Shown in pieces: positions 21,001 through 31,397 of a DNA stretch of 64,000 bases. Position 1 is the first letter of the stretch; every line of letters begins with the position of its first letter. The notes under the pieces were generated by a model that did no database searches, had not been told where the DNA came from, and was given only the letters and a program-made list of their open reading frames with translations. The stretch covers positions 1,292,926 through 1,356,925 of the forward strand of contig QJPP01007518.1 in the NCBI GenBank assembly GCA_003996215.1. The letters run 5' to 3'. The position numbers and the translations under genes were made by a program. The stretch comes from Jaltomata sinuosa. Lineage: Eukaryota; Streptophyta; Magnoliopsida; Solanales; Solanaceae.

Positions 21001-24000
21001 TCTATTCTACTCCATCTGGGAATAGTTCATTCAGTATTCAATTATTTGTCTTGTAGGACAAATCATGGATTCTCTCAATCTCACATCTATCCGTGCATTA
21101 TCGTACGATCTGAACCAAACTTAAACAATTCCTATAAAAAATTGAGCCCAGTGTAAATGCACCAACAACTACTAACCTTAACTGCAAATGGTTGGGATCA
21201 GTGTTCTGGAAAGCGAGCGCTTCAGCGCTTAAAGCGGTGAAGCGAAGCGAAGCGAAGCGAGGGTTTAGCGCTTCACTAGCTGAAGCGAGGCATGTGAAAA
21301 GAAGCGGTCGCTTCTGGGCTTGAAGCGAGAAGCGACCAGAAGCGGCGAAGCGAGAAAAGCGAGCGCTTTTATTTTCTTAATTAATGAGTGATCAATTTTA
21401 AAGAATAAAAAGAGTCGTGACTTACATGGTCCTTCAGAAATTAGAATAACTAGGGTTTCAACTTACTCTTCCTTTAGGTACTTTTTCTCTTTTCTTTCTT
21501 CTTCTTCCTGATGCAGTGGCGCTGCTACCTAGGGTTTTACATTTTTTTTTTTTTTTATGTTTTCCTCTGTCCTGTTTACCTTTGGTTTTTCAAGTTATAT
21601 GTTGCTTAATTTTTTTTCTTAACATTGTTTAAGTTATATGCTGTTGATTTTCCTTTCTTAATGATGATTAAAATATATGTTGCTGAATTTATTTTTTCTT
21701 AACAGTGATTAAAATATATGTTGTTGAATTGTTTTGTTTCTTAACAGTGACTAAAATGTTGCTGATTTTTTGTTTCTTAACAATGATTAAAAATGTTGAT
21801 TTTTTTCTTATTAGTGATAAAATTATAATGTTGATTATTTTTCTTAAATCTTAACTGCGATTAAAAATGGCTGACCCGGAATGAAAATATGGGGAAAAAA
21901 GCTAGTGAGACCAATAGAACAACAATTGTATGTCTTTTTTGTTACAAGACAACTAAAGGGGAACCTTTTATTAGTTTTTAATATGATCTTTTGCTTATAT
22001 ATATTGTCTCTATTTATTTTGGTCTTTTTCCTTTTAAATTGCACTTCACATCAATGAAGCGAGCGCTTCGCTTCACGCTTCGCTTAAAGCGTGAAGCAGG
22101 ACCTTGTCGCTTTTTTTCGCTTCACGCTTCCCTAAACACTGGTTGGGATTGCCTATACGGATGCTTTGCTTTCATTGTGTTCTATTATTCGCTAAATCTG
22201 CAAGAATCCCAAGAAATTCTGTCTTTTGAAACAACTTTCCTCCATGTGATTTTTAGTCCCTTTTAATACCTTCAATGATCATGGTATCTCACCTATAGAC
22301 CATCGTCCTTATCAAAAAAATAAAACACCTATGGACCGGCGTATTTGGAGATCTCCCTAAGAAATTTAGCTGTTCCCCTTGATGTTCACTTTTCGAGTAT
22401 ATTCACATAGTAAAAGAAATAGGGGTGGAAACTGTGAGCAGCTAAGCTGGTCTTCAGTAGGAAAAAAAGAGCATATGTACATTAAGGTATGACCTGGATA
22501 CCACTTAGGGATATCCATGACCTTGTCTACTTCATTGGAATCCCATAATCCATAGTGTATGAGTTGGTTATGGAATTGCTATATGAAAGCCAGGTTGCAA
22601 TGATATCTGGCATAATGATAAGTTGTTTCATGATCACAGACAATGTGATCGTACTTGTGTTGGATTATCTAAAACGATCCGATAATGTGAGAGTTTAAAT
22701 AAATATTCAATCATGTTCTTTGACATCATGGTAAGGAACAGTACGACATATGCCATTAGCCTAACTATAATTTTTTTTCCATAGCAACTGATAAGAACTG
22801 AAGTCATCAAGCTCCTACATCTTACTTTTTACACTTTGCAGATAAGAAAAATGGTTATGTCGCTTAACAATTTTTTATTTGAATGGTGATGGCTGGGTGT
22901 TGAGCAGTAGTTATAGTAGTAAATGCATTCCTGTATCACCATATTTAGTTACTAGTATATTAAAATTAATTTAACAAAAGAAATAAGTAAATTACAGTTG
23001 ATTAAGGTATGAAAAAAGAAAAAGAAATATCCAATGATCTCTTCCCCTTTGAACTTAGTTCATGATATTTCATCACAATTTTAGCATGGGAACAAATGCA
23101 GCATAATCATAAGCCTTTGTCGTACTGCTGATTGAGTTTCATGTGCAGGAGGGTCATTCACACTGTTGGTCCAAAGTATGCGGTAAAATACCACACTGCT
23201 GCCGAGAATGCTCTAAGTCATTGCTATCGCTCTTGCCTTGAACTTCTTATAGAACATGGGCTACAGAGGTTGTCTAATGGTCATATATTCTGCGGTTTGT
23301 TATTAATACCGTGATTTTGTTTATTAAAAGGAAAAAGGGAGAGCCAGTCCCTTGATTTCTTTTTTTACCTTAGGGTTTCAAATATTTAGAATGCTACTTA
23401 CAATGTTGGTTTATGTGGTGCAGCATTGCGATGGGCTGTATATATACCGAAGCCAAAAATTATCCGCGAGAACCAGCTGCTCATGTTGCAATTAGTGAGT
23501 TATCTCTCTGTTATCTTAATCAAGTGCTTATTTGTTCGTTATTTGATTATCAAATTAAAGATAAAGATAATTCTTTCTGTGCTGAGACTGAAAAGAACTG
23601 ATGTCTCCATCAGAAAGATTCTTTATATTAACTATATTTGTTTAAATGTTTTATCTGCCAATTCTTGAACGTAACTCCATCCTTTTGTTGCTTTGATTAG
23701 GAACTGTACGACGGTTTCTTGAGAAACAGAAAGATAAAATAGAGGCAGTCGTTTTCTGTACAACTACATCATCGGATACGGAGATATATAAAAGGTATAT
23801 TTGGTACATTGTTTTCTGCCATATACTTGAGAGGATGCAGGAATTCTGTGTATATTGTTTTTGCTGTTAAAATTCACAGTATCTTTAATTTTGCAGATTG
23901 CTTCCTCTCTACTTCCCTCGGGATAATCATGAGGAGGAAATTGCCCGGTTAAAACTTCCTGCAGATGTTGGGGATGAGAATGGAGAGACAACTACAGCTG

Positions 24001-27000
24001 AACGTAAAATAAGAATAAAACCGTTGCCAAATGCAAAAGTTTCTAGTCCAAGGACCCCCCAAGCTTCTGTTGATCTATCTGTCAGTAATGTTGGTTTGTC
24101 CAGAAGGTTAGTGACGAATTAAGCAGTTCATTCACAACAAATATCATATGAACAGTGGATTTGCAGGATAAAGTTGACATTAAAGTTGAACAGAACTTAA
24201 AAAATGGCTTTGTTGCTCATATCTCCCCCAACTTTTTGAATCTGTGTGTTTCAGTAGGATGAAATTGACAGAAGAAATTATTTTTCACAAAAATAATAGC
24301 TCATGGTAGCCCCTAACTTTTGCACTTCCGTTTTATAATATCACTACCTTTCGACTTTGAGTGTCTTATTTGAAACAAATTAAAAGTGCTCAAGGTTTAT
24401 GACTGAACCTTTCAAGAGCGAAGATGCTAAAACGAATGACATGATTTTTTATGATTACAGTTAGAGACGTGTGTAATAAGTAAGAACTAAGAAGGGCCTT
24501 CTGAAGTGAAGCCTTATTTAGGTGGGATTAAACAATTTCATAGTCAAACATAGTGCTGCATTCTATGAGTTTTAATCAGATGAACTTCTCCACCATTGTT
24601 TTTTCTCAAAATTTAGCTTGGATTCGACTTGATTAAATCCTTTGATGGTGGAAGTTCTTCTCTCTTTTGGCCTCGATCAAGAAATAAAGCATGATCTCTA
24701 AACAAAAAGATACTTATTACATTATATATCTTAATTGACTATCTTTAAGTAAATTCTCATCCAGATGGCATCAGCCTCCATTATTAAGGACTAAGGAGAT
24801 CACTCGACATTCATGTGTTTCCATGCCAGTATAAGAGTAAAACCAAAACGCTTTTGTACTACTTACAGCTCATCATTCTGTTTGCTCATTAATGAAAACC
24901 ATAATTCATTATTCTTAACAACGGTCCTGGAGATATTTTGGTTTTCATGCTATTTCTGATCATATTGCTGCACTGAATTCAAGGTGAATTCTGGTTGTAA
25001 ATTATAATGAAGAGGAAATTACATTAAGAAAGATACTTCCTGTTACTTTTACAATGTAATATTACTTTGATTAAAAGTTCCATTATTGTTGTTTCTTATC
25101 TAGTTTCTACATGTTAAAATCGTATTTGTGTGGCATATGACTTTTGCTTATATATCATTAAGCCAGCCTAACAAAGTTTTCTTAAGCAGGAGTTCATCCT
25201 ACTTGGATGCATTTTTGGATCCTGCTTTTATGTCCCTGATCAAAGACCCAGATCAGCGACGTAGAGAACAATGGGAAAAAACAGCCCAAGCACAAAATAG
25301 TTGGAACTGCTTTAAAATGTTTGGATATGGTGACCTTGGGGGGCCTGCTTTATCAGCTGCAGAAGAATATACCCTTCATTCTAGATATCTTGCAAAAGCA
25401 AATTCTCTGAATCTTTCAGAAATTGCGGAAATGAAAATTGTGTAAGTAGTTTTTTGTAAATTATGTCTTTGCTATCATTGTTTTTGGTCCATGCTCTTTT
25501 CATGTGAATGAGAAGACCTGCATCCAACTGTTTGGAGCCTCAGTTATGCACTTGAATAGAGTGAAAGTAGGACGAGGTCTGTATTTACCCAATTGCATGC
25601 AAAGGTTTTATTAAATAACATGAATAATAGATAACTGAATTTTTATTAGCATATCCATGAATAAGCCTCGCCTCGCTTATGTTAAACTTATGTTGCTCAT
25701 TGCTATGTTTTTCAGTTACCGAGGAGGGGTTGATAGTGAGGGTCGTCCAGTTATGGTAGTCGTGGGGGCACATTTCTTGCTAAGATGTCTTGATCTTGAG
25801 AGATTTATTCTGTACGTTGTAAAGGTAGTGATAATTTCCGCTAGATTGCATGAGATCTATCCATAGCAATTGTATGATTCATAAAAAAAATTTACATCAA
25901 ATTTTTCCTGCATGATTTGGCAGTAAACAGTTATTTGCTTGTAACATTTCAGGAGTTCGAGCCTGTGATTCAGAAGCCTTACTCAATAGTGTATTTTCAT
26001 TCTGCAGCGTCTTTACAGATGTAAGTATTATCTTCTGGCCTGTATTTTCTTGGCTCATGTCCTTATGATGGATGGACCTCATCATAGAGCTCGTGGTGAA
26101 GTTTACTGATTAGTATAAGTGAAAACAATCAATAATTTAGTCCTAGATCTTTCTCTGATCAGAATGATAGAAAATCTTCGCTATCTTCAAAACATCTTGT
26201 ATGAGCTTCAGAGCTAATGTGTATGCATTGCCGGCGATCATTATTTTCCTTTCTGTAGTCATTTTGCTTTGAGGATCCTTTTATCTATAGCTCTCCATGT
26301 CCATATGATTGATGAGGATTCACTGAAAGAATCTTTTTCTAGTGCTCATTAATAAACTTTTGATCTGTTTTACTTCGGTGGTTCAGTTGTGTTTGACCAA
26401 AATCAGAGGGGAAGTTGATATGCAAAATGTGTTTCTTATGTTGGTATCACTAGTTCTTTTGTACCTCAAATTTGGCAATACTTTTTCTTAGATGCTTCTG
26501 GACTTTGTTTCGTTGTATAAAAACAGGCAACCAGATCTGGGATGGATGAAGAGATTACAACAAATTCTTGGACGGAAACACCAGCGTAACCTTCATGTAT
26601 GCAATTCCTTCGCCATTTTTCTTGTCCTTTTCATGGTTTCCTAAAGCTGGACATTTTCCTGTTTCTTTTGTCTTTCTAAATCTCGTTTTTTCTCTGAGCA
26701 GGCAATCTATGTTCTTCACCCTACCTTTGGACTGAAGTCTGCAATTTTTTCTTTGCAACTCTTCGTCGATAATGTGGTACTTATTTCCTTAGCACCTTCC
26801 TTTTTTTTTCTTTTTATCTATTCCCATTATTACTTGTAAACAAACTCCATCCAATTTTCTCTGAAACCACCTTGTCTTTTGGTAAATAATCTGCAGGTGT
26901 GGAAAAAAGTAGTATATCTTGATCGTCTTCTACAGCTATTCCGCTATGTTCCTCGTGAACAGCTAACCATTCCAGATTTTGTATTCCAGTTAAGTTATCA

Positions 27001-28329
27001 TGCCGCTATCCTTCATTTATCACGTCAGAATGTACGAGGGTTGAGTGCAACATGCTATATTACTTGGTAGTATTAGGCGTTGTCCATAATTTTGCTCTAT
27101 TGGGTGGGAAGATAATAGTTCCTACTTGCTTATCTTGATTTTAGGCTGGTTACCGTCTCCTTATAGTCTGAATTTCTTGTCGAGTTCTGATGCTTTCACA
27201 TGTAGCAACTCAGAGGCGGATGCAACATAGCTTCCATGGGTTCAGCTGAACCTAACATTTTCGACATGGAGCTTAGATATATATGTGCATAATCACTTTA
27301 ACTTCAGTAAATATTGAATTCCAAACCCATAATATCTATTGTGCAAAGGACGTAAAGATAAGAAGTTGTCAAGTTTAAATCCTGGATCTGCCTCTGTAGC
27401 AACTGTGATATCCCTTCTTGTAACGAGCACTGAACTACTTAAAGATAGAACATATCAGTTTAAATCCTAGATCTGCCTCTGTAGCAATAGTCTCCCTTCT
27501 TGTAACGAGCACTTGAACTACTTACACAAAGACAGAACCCATCAGTTTAAATCCTAGATCTGCCTCTGTAGCAACGGTATCTCCCTTCGTGTAACGTGTA
27601 CTTGAACTACTTACATAAAGATAGAACTCATCAGCTTAAATCCTGGATTTGCCTTATCTCCCTTCTCGTAACGTTTACTTGAACTACTTACATAAAGATA
27701 GAACCCATCAGTTTAAATCCTAGTTCTGCCTCTATAGAAACATTTATCTCCCTTGTTAACGACCACTTGAACTACTTGCATAAAGACAGAACTCATCGGT
27801 TTAAATCTTGGATCTGCCTATGTAGCAATAGTTATCTCCCTTCTTGACGAGCACTTGAACTACTTACATAAAGATAGAACCCATCAAGTTTAAATCCTGA
27901 ATCTACCTCTGTAGCAACAGTTATCTATCTCCCTTCTTGTAACAAGCACTTGAACTACTTACATAAAGATAGAACCCATCAGTTTAAATCCAAGTTTTGC
28001 TTATGGAGCAACGTTTATCTCCCTTCGTGTATCGAGCACTTGAACTACTTACATAAAGATGGTACTCATCAGTTTAAATCATGGATCTGCCTCTGTAGCA
28101 ACAGTCATCTCCCTTCTCGTAACGTGCATTTTAACTACTTACATAAAGATAGAACCCATCAGTTTAAATCATGGATCTGCCTCTGTAGCAACGGTTATCT
28201 CCCTTCCCTTCGTGTAACGTGTACTTGAACTACTTGTTATCTTGTGATTGCAGGCATGATTTGGAAGTGAATGGAGGAAAGGGCCTAATAGTGGATCCTA
28301 GAACAAAATATGTTTATCAGAGACCTTAG
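18096..28329 (+). CDS. GDAP2-like protein: macro domain plus CRAL-TRIO (Sec14) domain
   Basis: Fourteen exons join in phase to 556 residues: 18096-18395, 20424-20501, 20782-20837, 23149-23268, 23424-23494, 23701-23794, 23897-24106, 25190-25441, 25716-25824, 25953-26020, 26527-26596, 26702-26776, 26897-26988 and 28254-28329. Residues about 80-245 form a macro (Appr-1''-p processing) domain: VDAVVNSTNE is the ribose-binding loop, then GLHAAAGPGL, GGCRTGMAKVTNAYDLPA and VIHTVGPKY. A polar linker (about 250-390) follows, then a CRAL-TRIO_2/Sec14-like domain (about 395-537) with VYLDRLLQLFRYVPREQL, a typical lipid-pocket end. The order matches animal GDAP2 and, from memory, Arabidopsis At1g69340. 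Macro domains bind or hydrolyse ADP-ribose; the substrate here is unknown. Introns 1 and 3 each hold the same hAT element and intron 13 holds a minisatellite. Confidence 0.88.
18728..19910 (+). mobile_element. tRNA-derived SINE interrupted by a hAT element
   Basis: GTGGTCTAGTGATCATGGTC, then GAGACCAGAGTTCAAAACTC (B-box region) and CTAAGCCTTGTGGGCAGAGT run up to ATAGTTGAGG. The SINE resumes after the hAT insertion with TGCGTAGTTGGCAGGACACT and an A-rich tail. The order equals that of the intact SINE at 33710-33950. Confidence 0.8.
18922..19859. mobile_element. Non-autonomous hAT element, copy 1 (938 bp)
   Basis: The element begins CAGTGTTCTGGAAAGCGAGC and ends GCTTCCCTAAACACTG, with a perfect 8-bp duplication AGTTGAGG at 18914-18921 and 19860-19867. 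About 150 bp at the left end and 90 bp at the right end are packed with AAGCG/CGCTT motifs in both orientations. The AT-rich middle codes for nothing. It is inserted in a SINE in intron 1 of the GDAP2-like gene. Confidence 0.92.
21199..22141. mobile_element. Non-autonomous hAT element, copy 2 (943 bp)
   Basis: It has the same ends and interior as copy 1 and its own perfect 8-bp duplication GTTGGGAT (21191-21198 and 22142-22149), so it is a separate insertion and not part of a duplicated segment. By eye it differs from copy 1 by one extra 5-bp unit (AGCGA) near the left end and by only a few substitutions. It is in intron 3 of the same gene. Confidence 0.92.
27211..27396. mobile_element. Small hAT-type MITE, 186 bp
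   Basis: Ends are CAGAGGCGGATGCA and CTGGATCTGCCTCTG, with a perfect 8-bp duplication TAGCAACT at 27203-27210 and 27397-27404. It lies in intron 13 of the GDAP2-like gene and directly adjoins the minisatellite. Confidence 0.85.
27397..28231. repeat. Minisatellite of about ten 85-95-bp units
   Basis: Each unit reads TAGCAAC, then TCTCCCTTCTTGTAACGAGC, then ACTTGAACTACTTACATAAA, then GATAGAACCCATCAGTTTAA, then ATCCTGGATCTGCCTCTG. Ten CTTGAACTACTT blocks and about ten GTTTAAATC blocks can be counted. The array ends 22 bp before the acceptor of the last exon (28254). The ORF at 27950-28228 is this repeat read through and is not a gene. Confidence 0.9.
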
Positions 28330-28639
28330 TGTCCATATCCATTAGAGTTTCAACTCAAAGATTCATCAAGTTAAACCAGCTATGGAGCAAGTTGCAAGAT
28401 AATGGAAAGCTTGTTAATCTCTTATTTTCTTTCTAATCATGAGGTAGTAATTGGTTGTTATTTTAGTGGGCATTTGTTTATTTTCTCCTTTCTTTGTAAT
28501 TTTATTTGTTTATTTATTTGTGCAGACAATGTGTCTTTGTCTCCCTGTGGCAATAAAAAGTCCCTCTCTGTAACATTTTCCATGTAATGAATGTATTTAT
28601 TTTTAGAACTTGATTGAATATTTAGCTGTCGTCACTAAC

Positions 28640-28804
28640 GCTTGCATTAGGGTAGGTTGCCTACATCACACTCTTTGGGGTGCAGTCCTTCCCCGAATAT
28701 ACATCACACATTTTGCGTTGTCATCTGCAGTTTGATTTACTTTCCTATACACGTGATGTATATTTGTTCTCTCCAATTCAAACTGCAGATTACAATGCAA
28801 AATG
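28640..28804. repeat. AU-type SINE fragment followed by a 96-bp hairpin
   Basis: GGTAGGTTGCCTACATCACA and GGGGTGCAGTCCTTCCCCGA (about 28653-28698) match the middle of AU-type SINEs. Directly after it, 28709-28804 folds: the CATTTTGCGTTGTCATCTGC arm pairs with GCAGATTACAATGCAAAATG. The hairpin has no recognisable microRNA. Confidence 0.55.
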
Positions 28805-29329
28805 GCAAAAAAGGATAATTTGTTCCATAATACCCAATCCCCTTTTACAATGAGATAGTGTTAGGAAAAAAGAAGCAGAAGAAGTGAACACTTTGTTGAG
28901 GAACAAAACTTCGTGTTTATTTTTCTTCGAATCCTTAATCAAGCTCTCGTTTGTTGCTACTAATGGCGTTTCGATTGATTTCCCTTCCTTTAGCCTACTA
29001 ATATGTCTCAGGCTAAGTTTGAAAATATCTCATTTTTCTAATAGTAACAAGTTCTTAGAGAGACTAATTTCAAGTACTTACAAGATCTTAAAGAGACTAA
29101 TTTAACTTGAAGAGTGTGTTTGGTACGGAGGAAAATTCAATTTCTTTTGTTTCGTTGGTTAAAATTTTGTGGAAAATATATTCTTTAGAAAACAAATTTA
29201 TTAAAAATGAAGAAAATGACTCCCTAATGGAGATAGGGCAAACAAGTTTAACAAGTGGCACTCCACATTGATTTTGTACTCTCCACCCTCTAACACACCT
29301 CATTTTTACTCCATCCCCATAGCTCCATC

Positions 29330-29480
29330 CAGTGGCGTAGCCATATGTAGTGAAAGGTGGCCAGCCGAACATCTTTTTGTTAAAAAATTATACGAAGTAT
29401 ATAGGTCAAAAAATATTTTTCATACAAAATATATTAAATTATGAACATCCTTAACAAAAAATTTTGGTTCCGCCTCCCCA
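29330..29480. mobile_element. hAT-type MITE remnant
   Basis: CAGTGGCGTAGCCATATG at the left and TTTTGGTTCCGCCTCCCC at the right are diverged inverted ends of the CAGTGGCGGAGCCA type. No clean target duplication remains. Confidence 0.5.
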
Positions 29481-29559
29481 TTCTCACCACTCCACCCCTA
29501 CGGCCCTACCTGCCACGATATCTGTCTAGATAGTATATAGATGCTTGTAAGATACTTAG

Positions 29560-29805
29560 TACTCCCTCCGTCTCAATTTTATGTGGCAATTTTTGACTTG
29601 ATACGGTGTTTAAGAAAAAAAGAAGACTTTTGAAATTTGTGGTTCAAAATAATCCTTGAATATTTGCGTGGTTGTAAATCATTTCATTAAGGGTAAAAGG
29701 GAAATTTCAAAGTTAATTTTTTTCTAATTATAGAAAGGTGACATTCTTTTTGGGACAGACTAAAAAGAAAAGTATGCCACATAAAATGGGACGGAGGGAA
29801 TAATA
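29560..29805. mobile_element. Stowaway-like MITE, about 245 bp
   Basis: TACTCCCTCCGTCTCAATTT and AAAATGGGACGGAGGGAATA are inverted ends flanked by TA. The interior blocks TGTGGCAATTTTTGACTTGA and ATTTCATTAAGGGTAAAAGG are usual for the family. Confidence 0.8.
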
Positions 29806-29939
29806 TTTTTTAATTGTATATTGAACACAAAAAAAATAAAAAAAATTATCTTTTGACCCCATTTGATGTTGTGGGAGAGCCAAGTGGCAGTGCACTTAAA
29901 AAAAATCGAACAAAAAAGCAAAATATCAACATGAAAAAT

Positions 29940-30680
29940 TAGTGGACACCATTTGGCAATCAACAGTTACCACCGTCCGGCAAAAAACACACACTTCCGG
30001 TGCGACTGTGAAACTCCGTTCTTCTTCTCCGGTGATATTTCTGCAAGTGAGTACTCTTTTCAAAATCAAATACGGAGTAGTAGAAATCCGAGCTATAGGA
30101 TTTACATTATATCGAGAGTTCGTGTTTAGTTTTAGATTAACGGGAGCATATCCTGACCAAATTAATAGATTCGAAAATCGAAATTCATATGTAGTATTAA
30201 TTCTAAAGGTGAATTAGAGTTAGCTCTAGTTTCTTCGTTGTGATTTGTGAAGCTGAGACGACACTTTTTTTTTCCTATTTTTTTTTTGTACCGTAATTCT
30301 TCTAGTAGAAATTACCGGTCTTCTTCTCCGGTGATATTTCTGCGAGTATTTTTTTTACTCGGTTATTATTATACACTTCGCATATTTCAAAATCAAATAG
30401 TAGAAATCTGACTATCCGAGGTATAGAAATTACATTAACTCAATTTATGTCTAATTTTAGATTAATGGGAGCATATCCTGAGCAAATTAATATGATTCGA
30501 AACTAAATAATCGCAAGGCGAATTGGAATTAGAAAATGAGAAATTCATATGTAGTAATAATTCAAAAGGCGAATTGAAGTTAGCTCTAGTTTCTTCGTTG
30601 TGATTTGTGAAGCTGAGACGATACATTTTTTTCCTTTTTTTTATTTTCTTGTACCTTAATTACTCTAGGAGTATAGTATA
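29940..30680 (+). repeat. Duplicated leader region of the ClpF gene, about 0.3-kb unit
   Basis: TCTTCTTCTCCGGTGATATT, CAAAATCAAATA, TTTTAGATTAA, GGGAGCATATCCTGA, AATTCATATGTAGTA and TAGCTCTAGTTTCTTCGTTG with its flank occur in order at about 30018-30310 and again at about 30320-30670. The pyrimidine/CCGG-rich start (CACTTCCGGTGCGACTGTGA) looks like a 5' UTR, so the duplication probably covers a leader exon and the start of its intron, upstream of the ClpF ATG at 31398. Confidence 0.65.
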
Positions 30681-30887
30681 TTGTAGTTTCTCAGAATTGA
30701 TTGCAGAAATACTCGAATTGCAATTTAGAAGTTCTTTCATTAGCTTGAATATTTTCAATGACTGTGAAATTAGTTATGTTTGGAGCTGCAATAAACATTT
30801 GGATGTTGGATTATATGAACCCAAATAGTAGCAAGGTATGGATATAGAGGATTAATATAGTATACCCAAAGTAGTTTATAGTTTAAA

Positions 30888-31157
30888 TGTATTGGAGTGG
30901 GTTAGAGTCCCATATTGGTTGGGGAACTGACGGGTGGTTTGCTTATATGGACTTAGGCAATCCTCCCCTGTTGAGCTAGCTTTTAGAGTTGAGTTAGGTC
31001 CAAGTGCCATATCTTTACATGGTATCAGTGCCAGGTTCGTCCCTGTTTAGGCCCCCTATGGGAATGGATTGGTGGTTTGCTTATATGGACTTGGGAAATT
31101 CTCCCCTCTTGAGCTATATTTTGGGGTTGAGTTAGGCCCAAGTGCCATATCTTTACA
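30888..31157 (+). mobile_element. TRIM retrotransposon, right LTR truncated
   Basis: A 132-bp LTR (30888-31019) starts TGTATTGGAGTGGGTTAGAG and ends CCATATCTTTACA. It is followed at once by TGGTATCAGTGCCAGG, a primer-binding site for initiator methionine tRNA. After about 25 bp comes a second, 5'-truncated LTR (about 31066-31157) with GGTTTGCTTATATGGACTTG and the same CCATATCTTTACA end. There is no coding region. It lies 240 bp upstream of the ClpF start codon. Confidence 0.75.
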
Positions 31158-31397
31158 AAATGGTAAACATTTAGGGGTTTTGTGAAGTTTTGACAAGGGT
31201 TCTCCTTTCGTTCTTTTCTTTTAAACCTTCCTAAAAGTCAGTATACTAAAATTTAGTTTCCCTGAATTAACTACAGAGATGCTGACGTTGAAAATTTGAA
31301 AAAAAAGGAGACTTTATTTCAGAAGTAGATTGAACGGAAAGGAAAATAGGTTCTTCGAAGGAGTAGGGTGAAGGAGGGGTTATCCTAAACAGTAGAC

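Noticed and set aside
19562..22266. Identical 66-residue ORFs at 19562 and 21844 and similar plus-strand ORFs
   Set aside because: They lie inside the two hAT copies, are AT-rich and lack any transposase motif; their identity only reflects recent duplication of the element.
27950..28228. 92-residue ORF with internal repeats (NYLHKDRTHQFKS)
   Set aside because: The protein repeats simply reflect the intronic minisatellite; other units contain stops or frame changes.
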